Assembly (NCBI RefSeq): GCF_028368935.1
Contig: NZ_JAQNDK010000006.1
Location: 143,501-207,500, forward strand
Length of the DNA: 64,000 bases
Source: Sorangium aterium
GTDB lineage: Bacteria > Myxococcota_A > Polyangia > Polyangiales > Polyangiaceae
Direction of reading: 5' to 3'
Made by a program: the position numbers and the translations under genes. The notes under the pieces are model-generated. The model made no database searches, was not told the DNA's origin, and saw only the letters and a list, made by a program, of their open reading frames with translations. Below are positions 60,534 through 64,000 of this stretch, piece by piece. Each line of letters opens with the position of its first letter. Within the stretch, counting starts at the first letter, position 1.

Positions 60534-60659
60534 CCCCCGCGGATTGCCGCGATCATCAACAATGGCCGCGTGTCACGCCACCACCACGCTCGAGGTGGCA
60601 CGCACGAGGATCCTGGCGGCGCGAGGTGCAGGGCAGCGCGCTGTCGGGGGAGATGAGCC

Positions 60660-60846
60660 CCGGGAAGGCAGCTCTCACGAGCCCTCTGCGCGCCACGTCG
60701 TCAAGGTCGACTGGTGCACGCTGCTCGCCGCGCTCACGGGGGTCGACCTGTCCATCTGTCCTCGCTGCGGTCAGGCTGCGATGACTCGCCGCCCGCTGCC
60801 GTCGTGCGTCGTCGCCTCTTCCGCTGCTCCTCCGGACACGTCATGA
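60660..60846 (+). pseudogene. IS91-like transposase C-terminal remnant (second type)
   Basis: The frame to the stop at 60846 contains [20 protein letters not shown], then [17 protein letters not shown]. This matches the VDWxxLLxxxxxVDxxxCPRCG end of IS91-type transposases but is a different lineage from remnants A-D. The sequence ends PPDTS. Upstream coding is lost. Confidence 0.5.
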
Positions 60847-61357
60847 GCATCGCTGGCCTGGGCAGAAGCGACAACACCACCTCCGTAGCACGACGGCCAG
60901 GCATCGATCCGCCTTCTGCGCCGTCCACGTCGGCGGCGTGCGTGCTGCTGGGCCTCCGTCGGCGCCGCGCTCTGTCTCGGCACGCTCGGCACGTCTGCGC
61001 CCAACGTCGTGGCGGCGGGATGCACCACGCGTGCGAGCCCCGCCGCGCCCGCCCTCTGCTGCCTTCTCGGGCAGGATCTCCATAGACCCCGCGGCCGCCC
61101 CGCCCGGCCGCGAACCGGCCAGGTCCAACCCGACGTTTACGGGACTGCGCCGGGACCTCGCCGCCGCTGCTGCTCGGGCGCAGTCCCGCAAACGCCTATT
61201 CATTGGGCCCGCGTTGGGCCACGCCGGCGAGCGACCCGGCCGCGAATCAGATAGAACGCATTGAAATTATTGATATTTCGTCCGCGTCCGCCGCGTCGTC
61301 GCAGAAATCCTGGCGGGATTTCTGACACCCGGAGCCAGGCGGGATCACTCCGCGCGA
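60847..61357. other. Region without recognisable genes
   Basis: About 510 bp with only compositional open frames. It includes an AT-rich patch at 61255-61280 and a hairpin AGAAATCC-TGGCG-GGATTTCT at 61303-61323. That hairpin lies 35 bp beyond the end of the leftward FHA/AAA regulator gene and may terminate it. Confidence 0.5.
61303..61323 (-). terminator. Hairpin downstream of the FHA/AAA regulator
   Basis: Perfect 8-bp arms AGAAATCC and GGATTTCT flank a 5-base loop; there is no T-run. It is placed just after the minus-strand gene ending at 61358. Confidence 0.55.
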
Positions 61358-62638
61358 TCACTCCCCTTGTCGTGTGCGCTTGCGGAAGCGCAGCAGCTTA
61401 CCGCGCGAGACGCCGAGCCGCTCCGCGGCCGACGTCACGTTGCCTCCGGCGGCCGCGAGGGCGGACTCGACGCGCTCCTGCGTGAGCGCGGTCTTCTGGT
61501 CGTCCGGCGCCTTCCCGAGCACCTCCTCGACGGCCCACAGTCGGAGCCCGGGCTCGTGATCGAGGCGGCGCATCTCCGCGAGGGCCGCGTCGAGCCCGCG
61601 CACGTTGCTCGGCCAGGGATCGAGCAGCAGCCGCTCCATGGCCTCGACCTCGACCGCTTCGGCCGGGAGCGCGACGCCTGCGCGCCGCGCGAGCTCGCAC
61701 GCCACGGTGAAGAGGTCCTCGCGCCGCTCGCGGAGCGCCGGCACGTGGAGGCGGGCCATCGCGAGCCGCGCGAACAGGTCGTGCCGGAACGCCCCGCGCG
61801 CCACCATCTCCTCGAGGTCCCTGTGGGTCGCGGCGACGACGAGCACGTTCACGTGGACCGGCCGCTGCGCCCCGACGGGCAGCACCTCGCGGTTCTCCAG
61901 GAGCCGCAGCAGCTTCGCCTGGAGATCGAGATCGAGCTCCCCGATCTCGTCGAGGAACAGCGTCCCGCCGTCGTGGGCCACGACGATCCCGGGCGCGGCG
62001 TTGCGTGCGTCCGAGAATGCCCCCGCCACGTGACCGAACATCTGGGACTCGAACACGCCGCGGGCGACGCCGGCCACGTTCACCGCCGCGAACGGCGCCG
62101 CGCGCCCGAGCGCCGCCGCCGTGGCGCGCGCGACGAGCTCCTTGCCGACGCCGGTCTCCCCCTCGATGAGCACGTTGCCGGGGCGGCTCCGCGGCAGGCC
62201 CGCGAGGGGCTGCGCCACGGCGCGCAGGCCGTACGGCCCGACGAGCCCGCCCACGGGCGGCGCCGGATCGAGCGGGCCGAGGAGCTCCTCGCGGAAGACG
62301 AACAGGACGCGCCCGAGCCTCAGCACCGCTCCGTCGTCGAGCGGCGTGAGGTCGCGCGGCGCGAGCCTCGACCCGTTCACCCACGTGCCGTTGCGCGACC
62401 CGACGTCCGCGACGCGCAGCGCGCCGCCGGCGCGATCGATCCGCAGGTGTTTGCCTGACACCTCCTCGTCGGCGAGGCCGCGCTCGGCGAGCCAGGTGCG
62501 GCCGATGGTGGTCCCCGAGTCGGGCAGCGGGAACGCCATGGGCCGCGGGAACGCGCACACCAGCGCTGGCCGCCGCCGCCCGGCCTCGGGCCGCACCGGG
62601 CTCCGGTGCTCGATGGTGCTCGACACGTCCTTGGCCAT
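61358..62638 (-). CDS. FHA-domain, sigma-54-activator-type AAA regulator with altered GAFTGA loop
   Basis: The protein has 426 residues. An FHA domain (about 45-115) reads GTTIGRTWLAERGL ... EEVSGKHLRID ... VGSRNGTWVNG, a phosphothreonine-binding module. The NtrC-type AAA+ domain has Walker A EGETGVGKELVA, Walker B GGTLFLDEIGEL and arginine-finger region FRHDLFARLA. The C-terminal Fis-type HTH is NVTSAAERLGVSRGKLLRFRKR. The loop that touches sigma-54, normally GAFTGA, here reads GAFSDA (around residue 203). This may impair sigma-54 remodelling or mark a divergent activator. FHA input implies control by Ser/Thr kinases, of which the window has several. The next gene in map order (62781-63800) is on the same strand and upstream. 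Confidence 0.9.
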   Translation of the reverse strand: MAKDVSSTIEHRSPVRPEAGRRRPALVCAFPRPMAFPLPDSGTTIGRTWLAERGLADEEVSGKHLRIDRAGGALRVADVGSRNGTWVNGSRLAPRDLTPLDDGAVLRLGRVLFVFREELLGPLDPAPPVGGLVGPYGLRAVAQPLAGLPRSRPGNVLIEGETGVGKELVARATAAALGRAAPFAAVNVAGVARGVFESQMFGHVAGAFSDARNAAPGIVVAHDGGTLFLDEIGELDLDLQAKLLRLLENREVLPVGAQRPVHVNVLVVAATHRDLEEMVARGAFRHDLFARLAMARLHVPALRERREDLFTVACELARRAGVALPAEAVEVEAMERLLLDPWPSNVRGLDAALAEMRRLDHEPGLRLWAVEEVLGKAPDDQKTALTQERVESALAAAGGNVTSAAERLGVSRGKLLRFRKRTRQGE

Positions 62639-62732
62639 TCTCCTCGCAGGGTGCCATGCACCTCCGGAGCGTGGAAGCGCCGCGCCGGGGGGCGACGGTG
62701 ATGTCGTTCGCCCGCAGCGCAGCGCAGCTCCC

Positions 62733-62778
62733 CACAGCGAATCGCGGCTTCAGCGCACAGCGAATCGCGGCTTCAGCG
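62733..62778. repeat. 23-bp perfect tandem repeat
   Basis: CACAGCGAATCGCGGCTTCAG-CG occurs twice in direct tandem (62733-62755 and 62756-62778), between the stop of the coiled-coil gene and the FHA regulator start. Confidence 0.75.
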
Positions 62779-62780
62779 CC

Positions 62781-63800
62781 TCAGAGAGGCCGCCCGTCGA
62801 ACCCGCACATCGGGTCTCCCGGGTTCGCGCACTCCGGCTGTCGGGATCCCACCCCCACCAGCGGTCGCGAGCCCGGCGCTGCGGGCCGGGCGAGCGCCTC
62901 CCGCAGCTGAGCGAGCGCGCTCTCGTAGGCGCGGATCGCGCCCTCGTCGGCGCCCGGCGTCCTCGCGCGCGCCGCGGCGACCTGGGCCGCCGCTGTGGCC
63001 TCGGGCCGCCGCCGTTCGGCGGCCCATGCCGCGAGGTCGGCGTGGCGCCGATCGAGCGCCGCGACCTTCTCGAGCGCGTCGAACCGTGTCTCCAGCGCAT
63101 CGAGCGCGTCCCCGAACGCCCGCAGCCGGTTGTGGTCCAGCGCCCGCGGATCGAGGGCGTTCCGCGCCGCCTCCGCGGTCGCCCGTGCCTCCTCGGCGTC
63201 GCGGGCGAGGGGCCGGCCTCGCAGCGCCGCGTGGCGCCGGTCGAGGGCCGCGAGCTCGGCCGCCCTCGCGCTCTCGCGCTCCGCTGCCACGGCCGCCTGT
63301 GCATCGCGGAGCTGCTGTGCTTCCTGCTGGAGGCCTGCCACGTGCCGCGCGACCCCGTAGGCCGCCGCTGCGCCGCCGCACACCACGAGGCCGAGCGCAG
63401 CGGCGAGCGCGTGCGCCTGGCTGCGGCGCCGGCCCTCGGCGCGAGCGCGGACGACGGCCAGCTCGTGCGCGCGCGCCGCGTTATCCGCCTCGAGGCGCGC
63501 CTTCGCCTCGGCCTCGATGCGTGCCACCTCGATCTCCGCCCGCGCCCGCGCTTCCGCGCGCGCCTCTGTCTCGGCCTGCTCCCGCTCGCGCCGCGCCCGC
63601 GCCTCTGCCTCGGCGGCGGCCCGCGTCGTCTCTGCAGCGCGCCGCCGCGCCTCCTCCTCGCGCTGCTCGCAGGCTTCCTTCTCGCGCGCTCTCGCGCGCT
63701 GGAGGTGCTCTTCCCGCACGCGCGCTTCCTCGAGCTTCGCGAGCTCCGCGAGGGAGAACGTGACGGACGTATCGGAGGCATTTCGGCTCATCATCGACAT
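62781..63800 (-). CDS. Coiled-coil membrane protein
   Basis: In this 339-residue protein residues 15-125 are a highly charged Glu/Arg/Ala coiled coil (for example AREKEACEQREEEARRRAAE). One transmembrane helix ALAAALGLVVCGGAAAAYGVA lies at about 130-152. Residues 155-300 are a second helical/coiled region, ending in a Cys-containing tail PECANPGDPMCGFDG. There is no signal peptide, so the N-terminus is probably cytoplasmic and the C-terminus outside, where the two Cys could pair. Start ATG 63800 has a second ATG nine bases in. It lies directly upstream of the FHA/AAA regulator gene on the same strand and is probably co-transcribed with it. The biochemical role is unknown. Confidence 0.75.
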   Translation of the reverse strand: MSMMSRNASDTSVTFSLAELAKLEEARVREEHLQRARAREKEACEQREEEARRRAAETTRAAAEAEARARREREQAETEARAEARARAEIEVARIEAEAKARLEADNAARAHELAVVRARAEGRRRSQAHALAAALGLVVCGGAAAAYGVARHVAGLQQEAQQLRDAQAAVAAERESARAAELAALDRRHAALRGRPLARDAEEARATAEAARNALDPRALDHNRLRAFGDALDALETRFDALEKVAALDRRHADLAAWAAERRRPEATAAAQVAAARARTPGADEGAIRAYESALAQLREALARPAAPGSRPLVGVGSRQPECANPGDPMCGFDGRPL

Positions 63801-63893
63801 CGGGGCTCCTCTCCGAGCGCCCCCGTAGCAGCCCGTGTGCCGACGATATCCAATGTAAATTCAATCACTTAGGCCCGAGATTCGCCCCGCGCA

Positions 63894-63940
63894 CGCGATC
63901 GCGATCGCGCCCGGCGCTGCCCATCGCGATCGCGATCGAG
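63894..63940. repeat. Clustered GCGATCGC-type palindromes
   Basis: CGCGATCGCGATCGCG and ATCGCGATCGCGATCGAG lie within 50 bp in the non-coding upstream region of the coiled-coil gene. They are overlapping GCGATCGC palindromes, possibly a highly iterated motif or methylation target. Confidence 0.6.
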
Positions 63941-64000
63941 CGACCGGCTCCCAGGGCAGGCCCGAGGGGAGGGGGCTCGTCGCGCGGGGCGGAGGCGGGC

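Larger units (their letters stand above)
57530..60535 (+). mobile_element. IS21-family element (approximate limits)
   Basis: It is defined by istA and istB plus end-proximal repeats: TTCACCG-type motifs near 57536-57555 on the left and a dense cluster at 60456-60533 on the right. Exact termini and target duplication were not identified, so the limits are estimates. The left end abuts the recombinase fragment. Confidence 0.5.

Overview
The window is very GC-rich (about 70% by eye), codon-biased DNA. It carries many lipoproteins, hybrid Ser/Thr-kinase signalling proteins, secreted cellulose-active enzymes (GH9 and GH3), an ECF41 sigma factor and DUF1501-type proteins. Together these suggest a myxobacterium of the Polyangiales, Sorangium-like. 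This is inferred from gene content; no rRNA marker is present.

Layout. (1) 1-8.2 kb: two tandem minus-strand sensor proteins (Ser/Thr kinase + AAA ATPase + GAF + histidine kinase + receiver; the first is cut by the window edge), a decayed 1-phosphofructokinase and a small conserved protein. (2) 8.5-30 kb: chromosomal-type genes. They include a GH9 cellulase lipoprotein, a kinase fused to an FGE-sulfatase domain, a SnoaL-like lipoprotein, a DUF1501 protein with a large cytochrome-motif partner, a ClpP-like protein lacking the catalytic Asp, an AraC regulator, a YCII protein, an ECF41 sigma factor divergent from a lipoprotein with back-to-back ECF41-type promoters, an esterase-like lipoprotein, HdeD, an HPF-domain protein with a basic tail, a DUF3455 lipoprotein and a CAP-domain lipoprotein.

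(3) 30.2-52.1 kb: a mosaic held between four same-strand remnants (A-D) of one IS91-like transposase. Three share a precise right end but each has a different left end, and native genes at the junctions are truncated. Inside lie two tandem small unknown paralogs and an intact six-gene molybdenum-hydroxylase operon: two exported haem-motif lipoproteins, a single-chain xanthine-dehydrogenase-type enzyme, an XdhC-type chaperone, a cysteine desulfurase and a SufU/IscU-like protein. A family of beta-rich proteins (some broken) and a GH3 beta-glucosidase lipoprotein with a repetitive Gly/Ser/Thr linker also lie here.

(4) 52.2-61 kb: nested mobile DNA. A 3.7-kb DDE/ATPase transposon, with TGTTAC ends and a 7-bp target duplication, interrupts a large serine recombinase gene. 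Next to it sit an IS21-type element (istA/istB) whose accessory gene carries a nonsense codon, and a further IS91-like fragment. (5) 61.3-64 kb: an FHA plus sigma-54-type AAA regulator with a degenerate GAFTGA loop and a coiled-coil membrane protein.

The most informative signals are the one-ended IS91-like truncation series, the exactly reconstructable transposon insertion, the molybdenum-enzyme operon with its own desulfurase and scaffold, and the paired ECF41 promoters. I saw no tRNA, rRNA or CRISPR array.
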